Shown here one piece after another: positions 16,270 through 27,200 of a DNA stretch of 64,000 nt (the stretch's first letter is position 1; each line of letters starts with the position of its first letter). The DNA is from Lewinellaceae bacterium (lineage in GTDB: Bacteria > Bacteroidota > Bacteroidia > Chitinophagales > Saprospiraceae), in contig JACJYN010000013.1 in assembly GCA_020636095.1 (NCBI GenBank), positions 1 through 64,000 of the forward strand. The letters are read 5' to 3'. The notes beneath the pieces were generated by a model. The model ran no database searches. It saw nothing but the letters and a program-made list of their open reading frames with translations, and was not told the DNA's origin. The position numbers and the translations under genes were made by a program.

Positions 16270-18096
16270 ATGAAAAAAACAGTACACCCATCGTTCTTTA
16301 TTTTCTTCGTCTGCCTGTTGGCTACCCCCTTGCTTCAGGCCCAGGGGCCCGATGCCTTTGGCTACACCTGGAAGGATTCCAATGACCCTGAAGGCCCTGT
16401 TTTTGAATGGATAGATATTAGCGCTGTCGGAACCGAGGTAATGGGGCTGGGAGATGACAACTCTGTAGCGGCGATGCCAATGGGTATGGATTTCCGCTTT
16501 TATTGGTCAGATTTCAACCAGATCAAGATTGGCTCCAATGGCTGGTTGAGCTTTGATAATGTTTCCAACATAGCTTCCTGTTTCCCGATCCTCCCGACCG
16601 TAGGCGGCCCCAACAACCTGATCTGCCCACTGATGTCGGACCTCAATTTCGACAACAATTCACCGGGTAAGATTTATACTTACCACGACGATACCCCCGG
16701 CGATGAGAAGTATATTATTTCTTATGAAAACGTAACGTTTTGGACACAGGCCGATCCGATCTTTGGCTCCAATACCTTTCAGGTTATCCTGTCGAATGCA
16801 GATAGCTCGATCACCTTCCAATACGGCGCGATGGATGTTGATTTTACCTATAACTGCACGGGGTCCGGCAAGGTGGCTGTTGGCATCGAAAACCTGACTG
16901 GAGAGATTGGCCTGGAGGTTTTCAGTGGGGTGGTGCCGCCATCCAATTACGCCGTGAAGTTTTATTACCCGGAGGTCATCACTTTGAGCATTACTGATGT
17001 GGCGCCAATAAGTAACCAAAATGATGAAAATGAAGGGATATTCCTTCTCCCGGATGAAATGGTAACCTTCACCTCTACGATTGCCAACACCGGCAATACC
17101 GACATTACGACCCAGATTGCGGTGGCGGCTACCGTTCAGCAACTGGACGGCACCAACATCTATCTGGATGTTCAGGAGGCTTCGCCCCTGGCGGCCGGCG
17201 AATCGGCGGTAGTCAACTTTTCACCGGCCAACATCGATTGGGCCCCCGGCCCTTATTTTCTGGACGTGCTAACAGCCCTCACCAGCGACGTGAACCCCAA
17301 TAATGACAATAACATAACGGAACTCAATGTCGTGGATTTAAGCGCCGAGACGCTTACCCTGGGTTATGTCCTTGGCGTGAATGGCGCCGGACTCATACAA
17401 TGGTCCGGTGGCGGCGACGGTTCGGGCGGCGCCGGCATCGAAATAGAACCTCCTTTTTATCCCACTGTTGTCACCGGAGCAGAAGTGGGCATCGCCGGCG
17501 GTTCGACCGATGGTTTTACCATTCGGCTTTTTGATGATGATGGCCCGAATGGCGCCCCGGGAACGGAATTAGCTTCGGTTACCATCCCCGGTGGCGGTTA
17601 TCTGGCCGGCGCTTTCAACGCCATTGATTTCGATAGCCCGGTCACCATCACAGATGGAAGTTTCTATGTAGGGTGGTTCATGGAAGGCGCTACGGTCGCC
17701 CTCATCACTGAGACGGAAGGGCCGATCAGCAATCGTACTTATGAGGTATTGTCCGGCTCCTGGGCAAAATACCGGGCCGTGGCCGACGCCATGCTCCGGG
17801 CGGTTGTGGTCAATCCGTTCTTTGTGGCCACGGAAGATGTCATCGACAATTCCCCCCTGCGCGTTTATCCCAACCCGAATAATGGCGCTTTCAATATTGA
17901 CAATACCCTGGGTGAGGAAACCATTGAACATATCAGGATCGTGAATGCCCTCGGCGCTACCGTTTTTGAAAAAAGGCAGTATGTAGGCGCCGGCCAGCAA
18001 TGGAACGTGGAGACGGGCCTGGGCACGGGGCTTTATTACCTTGAATTAAGAACTGCGGATGGGCGCCGTATCATTCGCAAGGTGTTGGTTGATTGA
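16270..18096 (+). CDS. Secreted T9SS cargo protein, function unknown
   Basis: A 608-residue protein with a signal peptide (residues 1-24, ending LLQAQ). Residues 30-235 are a beta-rich domain with FGYTWKDSNDPEGP, NGWLSFDN and GKVAVGIEN motifs, found in Bacteroidota surface proteins of unknown role. About 236-360 resembles a CARDB/Ig-like adhesion domain (DVAPISNQND, NTGNTDITT). A further beta domain follows. The last ~80 residues are a type A T9SS sorting domain (LRVYPNPNNGAFNI ... GLYYLELRTADGRR ... RKVLV), so it is exported by the Por system and left on the surface or released. A bidirectional terminator follows. Confidence 0.8.
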   Translation: MKKTVHPSFFIFFVCLLATPLLQAQGPDAFGYTWKDSNDPEGPVFEWIDISAVGTEVMGLGDDNSVAAMPMGMDFRFYWSDFNQIKIGSNGWLSFDNVSNIASCFPILPTVGGPNNLICPLMSDLNFDNNSPGKIYTYHDDTPGDEKYIISYENVTFWTQADPIFGSNTFQVILSNADSSITFQYGAMDVDFTYNCTGSGKVAVGIENLTGEIGLEVFSGVVPPSNYAVKFYYPEVITLSITDVAPISNQNDENEGIFLLPDEMVTFTSTIANTGNTDITTQIAVAATVQQLDGTNIYLDVQEASPLAAGESAVVNFSPANIDWAPGPYFLDVLTALTSDVNPNNDNNITELNVVDLSAETLTLGYVLGVNGAGLIQWSGGGDGSGGAGIEIEPPFYPTVVTGAEVGIAGGSTDGFTIRLFDDDGPNGAPGTELASVTIPGGGYLAGAFNAIDFDSPVTITDGSFYVGWFMEGATVALITETEGPISNRTYEVLSGSWAKYRAVADAMLRAVVVNPFFVATEDVIDNSPLRVYPNPNNGAFNIDNTLGEETIEHIRIVNALGATVFEKRQYVGAGQQWNVETGLGTGLYYLELRTADGRRIIRKVLVD

Positions 18097-18121
18097 TACT
18101 TTTTTCAAGTTATATTCCTAT

Positions 18122-18163
18122 AAAAAAGTGCAAATCCAGTCATCAGGATTTGCACTTTTTTTT
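18122..18163. terminator. Bidirectional rho-independent terminator
   Basis: A 14-bp perfect stem, AAAAGTGCAAATCC (18124-18137) and GGATTTGCACTTTT (18146-18159), with an 8-base loop, preceded by a run of A and followed by a run of T. It can end both the plus-strand T9SS gene and the minus-strand LytTR gene, whose stop codon it touches. Confidence 0.88.
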
Positions 18164-18876
18164 CATCTGGTTAACTTTTGCAGTACTTTTTCAACTTCCA
18201 CCCGATAACTGCCGCCTATGGGTAGTTTCTTGCCATTTACTTCCACTTCCATAGCTGAAAATGCCTTGATTTTATCTTTTGCTACCAAAAACGAGCGGTG
18301 GATACGGAGTAAATTGCCGTCTTTCAGATGATCTTCAAATTCGCCCAGCTGAAAACGGGTGACGATGGCATCGCCGGCGGTGGTGTGTATCTTCACATAT
18401 TCCTTCAGGCTCTCCACATATAGAATCTCATCGTTAAAGACCCTGACCTGCCGTTTGTTTTCATTAAAAAAGTGGAACGGGCGCAACGGTTGACTGGTAA
18501 CCGGCGCCGACTGCGCCGGGTCAGGAACACGGAGCTTATCCACAGCCGCCAGGAAACGGGGGAAACCGAAAGGCTTGAGCAGGTAGTCCACTACATTCAG
18601 TTCGTAGCCTTCGAGGGCGTACTGGTGGTAAGCGGTGGTAAGGATGACCTGTGGCGGGTTTTTGAGGGTTTTTAAAAAATCCAGGCCTTTCAATTTGGGA
18701 AGGTGGATGTCGAGGAACAGTACATCCACCGGGTTGTTTTTCAAAAATTCGAGGGCAGCCAGGGCGTCGACGCAGGCGCCGGCAAACTCCAGCACCGGTG
18801 TCTGTCGAATGAACGCTTCCAGCCCCTCGGCGGCGAGCGGTTCGTCTTCAACGATGAGGCATTTGAGTTGGGTCAT
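18163..18876 (-). CDS. LytTR-family response regulator
   Basis: A 237-residue two-domain regulator. The receiver (1-120) has the acidic pair in VEDEP, the phosphoacceptor Asp in VLFLDIHLP and the switch residues LTTAYHQ and the Lys in LLKPFGF. The C-terminal LytTR domain (about 135-237) has DEILYVESLKEYVKIHT, LRIHRSFLVAKDKI and LPIGGSYR, which bind DNA as beta strands. Its start overlaps the last 4 bases of the sensor gene, a coupled pair. Its targets are unknown; the local arrangement offers the divergent FG-GAP protein at 20397 as one candidate. Confidence 0.92.
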   Translation of the reverse strand: MTQLKCLIVEDEPLAAEGLEAFIRQTPVLEFAGACVDALAALEFLKNNPVDVLFLDIHLPKLKGLDFLKTLKNPPQVILTTAYHQYALEGYELNVVDYLLKPFGFPRFLAAVDKLRVPDPAQSAPVTSQPLRPFHFFNENKRQVRVFNDEILYVESLKEYVKIHTTAGDAIVTRFQLGEFEDHLKDGNLLRIHRSFLVAKDKIKAFSAMEVEVNGKKLPIGGSYRVEVEKVLQKLTR

Positions 18877-19940
18877 GGTTCTGGTTCGTTAGAAAGATCG
18901 ATGCGGAGCCGGGCAGAGAACTGATCACCCCGGCCGTCGAGTTGCAGGCGGTAGCCAGGGTAGAGCAATTCAAGTTGGCGTTTCACATTTTTCAAACCGA
19001 TGCCCTCCGCTGCCATCTCCTCCAACGGATCTTTGGCATTTTCTACCTGAAAACTCAGCGCACCCTTCTTCAAAAGTAAAAAAATCCTGACCCAGGTGTC
19101 GCCCCGGCTTTCGGAGGCGCCATGTTTAAAGGCATTTTCAACGAAAGGCAGCAGCAAAAGCGGCGCAATAAACTGGCCCTCATCGTCGGCCTCCACCTGA
19201 AAACTGACGTCCAGGCGGGAGCCGTACCGCAGCCGCTCCAGGTCGAGGTAATCCCGGATCACGTTCACTTCCTGCGACAACCGGATGCGGGGGGATGTAC
19301 ATTCGTAGAGCATGAAGCGCATCATACCGGAAAGTTTCAGAATGGCGTCGGGCGTGCTGTCGCTGTGCTTGCGGGCGAGGTGATAGAGGTTGTTGAGGGT
19401 ATTGAAAAGGAAATGCGGGTTAGTCTGCGCCCGCAGAAAACGAAGTTCCGATTGCAGTTTTTCCTCCACGAGCTGCTTTTCCCGTTCGGCCATGCCCAGT
19501 CGCATTCGGAAAAGTTTGAGGGCCGAGGCGACTCCTAGTAGCATCATGATATCGAAAGAAGACCACAACAACCGGAACGCGGCGACCCATGCATTGGCCG
19601 CAGCAGCCGGCGGCGCGATGTGATATATGTGGGGGTAGATTACCTGGTTCCAGGTTGTATATATCGCCGCCGTCCCAATGGCCGCCGTCAACAGGAATTG
19701 CAGGCCCAACCTAAAGAATCTTTTGTTTTCAAAACTTGGCGGCAGGAAACGGTACAGCACCAGGTAAACCGCCGGGATTTTGATCAACAGCAGCAACAAC
19801 TCCGCCCGGTAGCCCATCGACAGGCGCTCCCAGATCGTCAGGTCGGCGAAGGTCGTCCCGGACAACGGCACAGAGAGGTAGCCGTCGTACAGAGCATACG
19901 CCAACCAAAAACCAAGATGAAGCAGAATGCGGCGATTCAT
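18873..19940 (-). CDS. LytS/YehU-type sensor histidine kinase
   Basis: A 355-residue membrane kinase. Residues 1-150 carry four hydrophobic segments with no extracellular domain. A short coiled-coil linker (REKQLVEEKLQSELRFLRAQ) leads to the His_kinase motif NPHFLFNTLNNLYHL, whose His is the phosphorylation site, then a GHKL ATPase with N-box PFVENAFKHG and G-box EGIGLKNVKRQL. It phosphorylates the LytTR regulator encoded immediately downstream. The signal sensed is unknown. The ATG at 19940 gives an N-terminus that runs directly into the first membrane segment. Confidence 0.92.
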   Translation of the reverse strand: MNRRILLHLGFWLAYALYDGYLSVPLSGTTFADLTIWERLSMGYRAELLLLLIKIPAVYLVLYRFLPPSFENKRFFRLGLQFLLTAAIGTAAIYTTWNQVIYPHIYHIAPPAAAANAWVAAFRLLWSSFDIMMLLGVASALKLFRMRLGMAEREKQLVEEKLQSELRFLRAQTNPHFLFNTLNNLYHLARKHSDSTPDAILKLSGMMRFMLYECTSPRIRLSQEVNVIRDYLDLERLRYGSRLDVSFQVEADDEGQFIAPLLLLPFVENAFKHGASESRGDTWVRIFLLLKKGALSFQVENAKDPLEEMAAEGIGLKNVKRQLELLYPGYRLQLDGRGDQFSARLRIDLSNEPEP

Positions 19941-19961
19941 TTTCTAAGTATAATTATTCAG

Positions 19962-20106
19962 GTGTTATGATATTTCGGGTATCCGCTTAGAATGGCAGCC
20001 GATATTTCGGCGACATGGTTTTGCAGACAGCCTAATGCCAGCCCACCGCCAGGCATTTGTACCGTCTCCGTAAGCTCCCGGCCACAATACCGAAATACTT
20101 AAACAC
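19962..20106. repeat. Imperfect palindromic repeat between divergent genes
   Basis: The left arm GTGTTATGATATTTCGGGTAT (from 19963, one base beyond the arm shown paired) and the right arm ATACCGAAATACTTAAACAC (ending 20106) pair imperfectly over 20 bases. A second, weaker repeat with similar words (GGTGTTATGA, AATACCG, CCGAAATACCTG) lies at about 20304-20366. Both are in the 456-base divergent intergenic region between the kinase and the FG-GAP gene. They may be regulatory sites or old mobile repeats; I cannot tell which. Confidence 0.4.
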
Positions 20107-20396
20107 TTGCCAAAATTCGCAAAAAAATGCTCTCCAAAAGCACCCTTACCGTAAACAACTTTTTGCTACCTCCCAATAACCGTTATCAACTGACGAATGC
20201 GCTTCGGGGGCAGCAAACTGCTTTTTGACCAATCCAGGAAGGCATTCTTACCAAAAACAAAAAAATGTAGGGAAGGGAAGGTAGTTTTATTCCATACAAT
20301 ATAGGTGTTATGACTTTGCAGTATTCGGGACCGTAATACCGCAACACCCTAAAACCGAAATACCTGATTAAAACCACCATAATTAAGCATTTTACC

Positions 20397-23249
20397 ATGA
20401 AAAACCCGCTACCCGCTATCCTCCTCCTTTTTATTTTCTCTCAAAACCTTCATGCCCAAACCCTTAACGTACCTGCTGATTACCCAACCATCCAGGCGGC
20501 GATCGACGCTTCCAGCGATGGCGACACCGTACTCGTGCAGCCGGGCGAATATTTTGAGAACCTCCGGTTCAATGGCAAGAGCATCGTGCTGACCAGCCGG
20601 TTTTTCATGGGCGGTTCGGCAGAGGACATCGCGGGTACGATCATCAACGGCAGCCTTCCTGCCCACCCCGATACGGCCAGTTGCATCCTCATCGTCGACG
20701 GGGAAAGCCCCTCGACGGTGGTGCAGGGCTTTACGCTCACCGGTGGAAAAGGCGCCCGCTGGCTCGATCCGCACGGGGCAGGCATCTTCACCGAAGGCGG
20801 GGGCATCCTGACGGAAGGCACATCGCCTGTCATCCAGTTCAATATCATCCGGGACAACGTGATCACGAACACCACGGCGGTGGTCTCCAACGGCGGCGGC
20901 GGCATCCGTTGCGGCGATGGCGGCCCGGTCATCCGCAACAACTGGATACACCACAACGCAGGGCGCTACGGCGGCGGCATCGTGCTCAACTACTGCACCG
21001 GCCGGATTTACAACAACGTGGTCAGCTATAATGAAGGCGGCCAGGATTTTGGCGGGGCGGGGCTTTGGTTTACCGGCGCCAATACCCAAACAGTTGTGGA
21101 GGTTTTCAACAATACCATCGTCCATAACAAGTGCATGGGGACAGGCAGCTACGGCGGCAAGGGCGGCGGCATTTTTGTGTTTTCGATCAAACTCGAAACC
21201 CGCAACAACATTATTTGGGGCAATACGCAGGCCACCGGCGGGCCCATCGCCAAATTGTTTGGCGGAGTGGTCACGGCTGAATTTTCCGATATCCAGGGAG
21301 GTTATACCGGGCAGGGGAATTTTGACCTGCCCCCCCTTTTCGCCGATACGGCTTTTTTCAACCTCACTCGCGCTTCTCCCTGTGTGGACGCTGCGAATGA
21401 AAATGATACCGACGTCACAATCGATGGCTTGGATCCAATTTCCCCTTCACTCTGCGGCCTGCGGGGCGACATCGGGGCTTACGGAGGGCCGTGGGCGAGC
21501 ACGCTCCCAACTGGCGTTGAGCCGATCACCCGGCTGTTGAATAAACTCACTACGGGAGCGCTCGTTTCCACCCCCTCCGATAGCCGCAGCGTCAATTTTG
21601 TGGACGTGAACGGCGACGGGTGGGAAGACGTTTTCATGACCAATGGGCCGCAGGGCGGCGCCGAAAACCTGCTCTACCTGAACGGCGGGCCCGGCGGCCA
21701 GTTTGCAGCAGTTACCTCCGGCGAAATTGTCAACCATGTCGAACCCTTCGACGGGGCTACTTTTGCTGATGTTGACAACGACGGCAGCCTCGATGCCTTC
21801 GCCGTGACCTGGTACGGGGAGAAGAATTTTCTTTACTTTGGCAATGGAGACGGCGCTTTCACCTACGACGCTACCGCAGCCCCTTCCATTGGCGGCGCCT
21901 ACTCCGAAACAGCCTCCTGGGGCGACATGGACAACGACGGGGACCTCGACCTCTACGTGACGAATTCCGGAGGAAACAAAAAGAACCTGCTCTTCCGCAA
22001 TGACGGCGGACGGGTTTTCGTCAAAGTGACGGATGGCCCTCAGTCCAACGATGCCAATACCTCCCGCTCCGTTAACTGGACAGACTTCGACGGGGATGGC
22101 GACCTCGACCTGTTCGTTTCCAATGAGGAGAATCAACCTGACGACCTCTACGAAAACGACGGCGCCGGTGTTTTTGCCAAGATCACCGGCAGCGCAGCAC
22201 CGAGCCAAAGCAATCGCAGTACGATGAGCAGCAGTTGGGGCGACGTGGACAACGACGGGGACCTCGACCTGTTTGTGGCAAACGCCGCTTATTTTTCGGA
22301 ACAAAACAACCAGCTTTTTTTAAATGAAAATGGGGTGTTTACCGAGGCGGCAGGCAGTGGCCTGGCGACGGATGGCGGCTGCTCCTACGGCTCCAACTTC
22401 GGTGACGTGGACAATGACGGCGACCTGGACCTCATTGTCAGCAACGGCTACTGCACCGGAAATATCGTCAATTTTTTATACCAAAATGACGGGCACGGCC
22501 ACTTCACCCGTGACCTCGAAAGCATCGAAAACCTCTCTACGCCCTGTAGCTACGGCGCTGCCTGGGGCGATGTAAACAACGACGGCTTCCTCGACCTCGG
22601 CATTGCCACCTGCAAAAATTCCAACAGCTCCCCGCTGGAAGGCAACCAGTTTTTCCTGAACGCCGGCAACTGCAACCGCTGGCTGAAAGTAAAGCTGGCC
22701 GGCGCCCGGTCCAACCGCTCCGCCATCGGCGCTAAAATATGGGTCACGGCCACCATCGGCGGCCAGGAGGTGACCCAGCTTCGGGAAATCAGCGCCCAAT
22801 CCGGCTACTGCGGGCAGAACAGCCTCACTGCCCATTTTGGGCTGGGGGATGCAGAGGTGGCGGATGAGGTCAGGGTGGAGTTTTTGGGCGGAGCGGACAC
22901 GACGCTGTCAACCGTGCCTGTGAATCAATTGCTGGAAATCACCGAAGCGACGCTGACCCCCGTGAGAGAAATTGCTGAAAATGAGGCTTTTGCGGTAAGC
23001 GTGTCCCCCAATCCGGCGAGCGAGGCTTTCCGGGTGGATATAGAAATGCGGCAATCCGTGGGGCAACTGAGCCTGCGCATCCTGGACATTGCGGGGAAAG
23101 TGGCCTTTAAAAAAGAACTTCCGGTAGCGGGCCTGGCGGCCTGGTCGGAGTCTTTTTCAGTAGATAAAATGGGGCTTGGCAGAGGGATATACTGGGTTGA
23201 AATAAGCGGCTACGGATGCCCGGTGGCGAGGATGATCGAAGTGTTTTGA
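20397..23249 (+). CDS. Secreted beta-helix/FG-GAP/ASPIC protein with T9SS sorting domain
   Basis: A 950-residue surface protein. After the signal peptide (to about residue 21), residues 22-365 form a right-handed beta-helix of the pectin-lyase type (VPADYPTIQAAIDASSDGDT, then NNTIVHN-like rungs). About 390-760 contains seven FG-GAP/VCBS repeats, each with a calcium-loop core such as DVDNDGDLDLFV. An ASPIC/UnbV domain (about 765-845; GAKIWVTA, LREISAQSGY, HFGLGDA) follows, then a T9SS type A sorting domain from about 865 (VSVSPNPASEAF ... GRGIYWVEI). The layout suggests a Ca-stabilised adhesin or polysaccharide-binding protein; no enzyme site is visible. The start is the first ATG ahead of the signal peptide. 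Confidence 0.85.
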   Translation: MKNPLPAILLLFIFSQNLHAQTLNVPADYPTIQAAIDASSDGDTVLVQPGEYFENLRFNGKSIVLTSRFFMGGSAEDIAGTIINGSLPAHPDTASCILIVDGESPSTVVQGFTLTGGKGARWLDPHGAGIFTEGGGILTEGTSPVIQFNIIRDNVITNTTAVVSNGGGGIRCGDGGPVIRNNWIHHNAGRYGGGIVLNYCTGRIYNNVVSYNEGGQDFGGAGLWFTGANTQTVVEVFNNTIVHNKCMGTGSYGGKGGGIFVFSIKLETRNNIIWGNTQATGGPIAKLFGGVVTAEFSDIQGGYTGQGNFDLPPLFADTAFFNLTRASPCVDAANENDTDVTIDGLDPISPSLCGLRGDIGAYGGPWASTLPTGVEPITRLLNKLTTGALVSTPSDSRSVNFVDVNGDGWEDVFMTNGPQGGAENLLYLNGGPGGQFAAVTSGEIVNHVEPFDGATFADVDNDGSLDAFAVTWYGEKNFLYFGNGDGAFTYDATAAPSIGGAYSETASWGDMDNDGDLDLYVTNSGGNKKNLLFRNDGGRVFVKVTDGPQSNDANTSRSVNWTDFDGDGDLDLFVSNEENQPDDLYENDGAGVFAKITGSAAPSQSNRSTMSSSWGDVDNDGDLDLFVANAAYFSEQNNQLFLNENGVFTEAAGSGLATDGGCSYGSNFGDVDNDGDLDLIVSNGYCTGNIVNFLYQNDGHGHFTRDLESIENLSTPCSYGAAWGDVNNDGFLDLGIATCKNSNSSPLEGNQFFLNAGNCNRWLKVKLAGARSNRSAIGAKIWVTATIGGQEVTQLREISAQSGYCGQNSLTAHFGLGDAEVADEVRVEFLGGADTTLSTVPVNQLLEITEATLTPVREIAENEAFAVSVSPNPASEAFRVDIEMRQSVGQLSLRILDIAGKVAFKKELPVAGLAAWSESFSVDKMGLGRGIYWVEISGYGCPVARMIEVF

Positions 23250-23428
23250 ACAGGATACTAACTGTCAGCCCGTGTATCCACCCTACCCACCTCCCAAACC
23301 ACTTATCGCCCCAATCCTGCCCATTGCCCGCTCAACCCTGCACATCACCCTCAACCCATTCCGAATGGCTTGATTTCCGGGCATTTTTGGACTGTCAATA
23401 CAACAAAAACAGTTCAAAACCTCGGGAA

Positions 23429-24196
23429 ATGAAAAATCAAAAAATCCAGGCCAGCATCGTTACCAATAACTTCTCCGACGCTGTTAAAGAAGAAATGTGG
23501 AACGTGTACCGCAACTACTACCACTATACCAAAGAATCTTTCCTGGCGCGTATCGGGAAAAACAACTATTACTCTTTTTACACCCTGAATGGCAAGATCG
23601 TCGGTTTCACCGGCCTGCGCATCAGCCGGGCGGAGATCGATGGAAAGAAGCACCTGTTCATCTATTTCGGCCAGACGGTAATTGATGCCGCCCATCGCGG
23701 CCAATCGCTCATAGCCGCCACCGGCGCCCGGTTGTACCTGAAGTTCTGGCGTGAAATCCTTTCCTCTGAAACCTTCTTCTGGGCGGATGCCCTGACCTAT
23801 AAGGCTTATTTGGTTTTTGCCAAGTCGCTGGAAGAATTTTACCCTACCCATCAACAGGAGAACCCGGAACACATCCAAAAGGTGATCGACCACATTGGAC
23901 GGGAAAACTACGGCGCAACCTACAACCTGGGGCTGGGCACTGTCCGCAAAGATCAGATGCTGGTCAACGACCCTTGCATCCATATCCCCCTGAAGTACCA
24001 GAACGATCCCGACATTCGCTTTTACACCCAGGCCAATCCGGGTTATACCCAGGGCCATGGCCTGATCACGCTGGCGCCGCTGAGCGGGAAGAACTTCATG
24101 AGGCTGGCAAACCGATTGATGATGAAGGCAGTACGGGCTACTCTGCCGGTTTTCTTCCAGGCGGAAAGGAGGGATACCCGGTTGGCGGGAAATTAG
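23429..24196 (+). CDS. GNAT-like acyltransferase, putative
   Basis: A 255-residue cytoplasmic protein from the ATG at 23429; the longer frame from 23216 has a low-complexity Pro-rich lead that looks non-coding. The N-terminal half (about 5-120) has the strand-helix pattern of an N-acetyltransferase: FYTLNGKIVGFTGLRI, then LFIYFGQTVIDAAHRGQSL followed by a helix, where the R-G-x-S/G segment would bind the CoA pyrophosphate. The C-terminal half is unrecognised. It is monocistronic. It might modify a small molecule or peptide; the assignment is by fold pattern only. Confidence 0.55.
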   Translation: MKNQKIQASIVTNNFSDAVKEEMWNVYRNYYHYTKESFLARIGKNNYYSFYTLNGKIVGFTGLRISRAEIDGKKHLFIYFGQTVIDAAHRGQSLIAATGARLYLKFWREILSSETFFWADALTYKAYLVFAKSLEEFYPTHQQENPEHIQKVIDHIGRENYGATYNLGLGTVRKDQMLVNDPCIHIPLKYQNDPDIRFYTQANPGYTQGHGLITLAPLSGKNFMRLANRLMMKAVRATLPVFFQAERRDTRLAGN

Positions 24197-24284
24197 TGCC
24201 ATGGATAATCGTTTTGAATCTTAACTGCTAATTTTACGTACATTTACTTTATCAGGCTATAAGATTGAATAACAACCCATACCC

Positions 24285-27200
24285 ATGTCCCAAAGCGAAA
24301 AAGCCGGCCAACTCCCCTTCCGGCAAAGCCACGCCTTCATCATCGGTATCAACGACTACGAACACATCACCCCGCTGAAAACGGCGGTCAACGATGCCCT
24401 GGGTATCGCTCAGCGGCTGGAAGAGCAACACGCTTATACCGTCCACGCCCCCCTGCTCAACGCCAAGAAAGCCGCCATCACGGAATGGCTTACCGATACC
24501 ATCCCACAAGCCGTAGGGGCGGAAGACCGCGTCGTCTTCTACTTCGCCGGCCACGGCATCGCCCTCGACAGTGAGGAAGGCCCCAATGGCTATCTGGTGC
24601 CCGCCGACGCCCAACCCGGAGATACCGGCGCCCTGATCTCCATGAACGAGTTCCATCAAATGCTCAACGCCTTGCCCTGTCGGCACGGCTTGCTGATCCT
24701 GGATTGCTGCTTTGCCGGCGCCTTCAAATGGTCGACAGGCTTTCGGGGCATCGTCTTTGACGTACCCGGCGTGATCTACCAGGAGCGTTTCTGGCGCTAC
24801 GTTCAGGACCCTGCCTGGCAGGTGATCACCTCAGCCGCTTACGACCAGCAGGCGGTAGATGTGCTGTCGAACCGCAGCCTGGGCATGCGGGAGGAAAACA
24901 GCGGCCGGCATTCGCCCTTTGCCCAGGCCCTGTTTGAAGCCCTGGAGGGGCAGGGCGATGTGATCCCTCAAGGGGAAGGCGATGGGGTGATCACCGCTAC
25001 CGAATTGTATATGTACCTGCGCGACCAGGTAGAAAAGGGAACGGCCGAGCAGAACCAGCGCCAGACGCCTTCCCTGTTCAACCTCGCCCGCCATGATAAA
25101 GGAGAATATATCTTCCTGCACCCCCGGCACCGCCTCAACCTGCCCCCTGCTCCCGACCGGAATCCGTTCATGGGCTTATCGTCCTTCAACGAAGGAGATG
25201 CCCCGCTGTTTTACGGCCGCGGCCGGGTGGTGGAAGCCCTGGATGATATGGCCGCCCATAAACGGCTCCTGGTCGTGAGCGGCGCCTCCGGCACGGGTAA
25301 ATCATCGGTGATCAAGGCGGGGTTGCTACCGAAGTTGCGACGCGACGGCTGGCAGGTGCTGCCGGTCATCCGCCCGGGCAAGGAACCCATGGCTACCCTG
25401 GAAGCCGAATTGCCGGACGCCGAAAAGCAGTTTCGGGAAAATGGAAAAACCATCCTGGTGATCGACCAGTACGAAGAACTGATCACCCAGTGCCTCGACC
25501 CTGCCCAACGGCAGGCCTTCGAGCAGCAGCTTGTTAACTGGCTGAACACCTTTCCGGATCTGCGCATCATCCTGAGCATCCGCTCCGATTTTGAGCCGCA
25601 GTTCGAAGGGTCGCCCCTCACGCCCTGGTGGCAGGCAGGCCGCTACGTCGTACCCGCCTTCAGCCTGGACGAACTGCGGGAAGTCATCGTCCGCCCCGCC
25701 AACCAGGAAGTGCTCTTTTATGAACCCGAAGAATTGGTAGATCAGCTGGTGGAAGAGGTCAGCCAGGCGCCCGGGGCGCTGCCTCTGCTCTCCTTTACCC
25801 TGAGCGAACTGTACGAGGCCTACCTGAAGAGCGGCCGCCAGGACCGCGCTCTGCTGGAGGCCGATTACCAGCAATTGGGCGGGGTAGTTGGAGCGCTACG
25901 CACAAAGGCTGATGAAGTCTACAACCGCCAGGATGAGCCTCATCAAAACAGCATGCGCAAACTCATGCTGCGCATGGCCTCCCTGGAAGGAGGCGAGCTG
26001 GCGGGCAAGCGCGTCTACGAAGAAGAACTGCAATTTTCCGATGCGGCGGAGACCAGGCGTACCACAACCGTCGCCCACCAACTGGTCGATGCCCGGCTGG
26101 TGCAGCGCGGTGTCGATGCCCAGGGTAGGGTATACGTAGAGCCTGCCCACGACGCCCTGGTGCGCGCCTGGGGCCGCCTCTGGGAATGGGTGAAGGCCAC
26201 CGGAGAAGAAAAGCTGAGCCTGCAGAATAAGCTGAGCCAGGCCGTGAAGGACTATCAGGCCATGGCCAAGGCAGAACCCAAGAAGTCCCGTCGGCTGCTG
26301 TGGAACGACAATCCTCGCCTTGGCCTGCTGGAGGCAGCGTTGCAAAATAAAGGCCACGGCCTAAACGCCTCTGAAGAAGCCTTCGTTCGGGCCAGCGTAA
26401 AACGCCGCAAAGCGCGGCGCCGACAGCTGATCGGTAGCCTGTTGGCTGCCCTGGCTATATTTGCCGTACTGGCCTTTGTCGCCAATGGGCAGCGTATTAT
26501 TGCGGATGAAAATGCCCGGGCGGAGCAACGGCAACGCGAACGGGTGGATTCGACCCTGCAAGTGGTGAAACAACAGCGCAATGAGGCCCTATCCAGCAAT
26601 CTGGCCACCAAGTCGGCCCTTACCCTGGAATCCGACCCTACCGTCGCTTTCCGGCTGGCGGAGGCTTCCTTGCAGTACGACAGCACTAACACCCTGGGGG
26701 AAGGGGCGTTGCTCAGTGCCTTTTACGCTTCGGCCGACCTGACAGCGGGAAAGGCTGGCTATTTGTACCAGCAGGTAGAGGCTATGCCGCCGGCTTTGGC
26801 GGCAGCGGCAGCCGAAAAACGGATGGACGAGCGGGAAGAATCCCGCCCCTTCCGGGAGTTCATGCCCAATTGGGGGGCAATTGTTCAAAAATTCTACTCT
26901 CCCCGGGATCAGTTCCTGTTTCAATTGCACCAGGACCAGCACGGCCCCTTCACGGCTACGGTCTGGAATTTTGACACCCAGGAGTATTTAAAAGTAGAGA
27001 TCGGGGAAGCTCCGGCTATGTTTTCACCCTATTCTTTCACGCCGGATGAGCAACATATCGTCATCCCTGCGCGGAAGGTGGCGGAGGTCTGGCCCGCCGG
27101 GGGGCGGTTGCCGGTTGTCTGCAAACTGCCCGCTCCCTTTTACCTCACCCAGGCTTTTTTTGATGAGCAAGCCAAAAATATTTACGCGGAAACCTCGAAT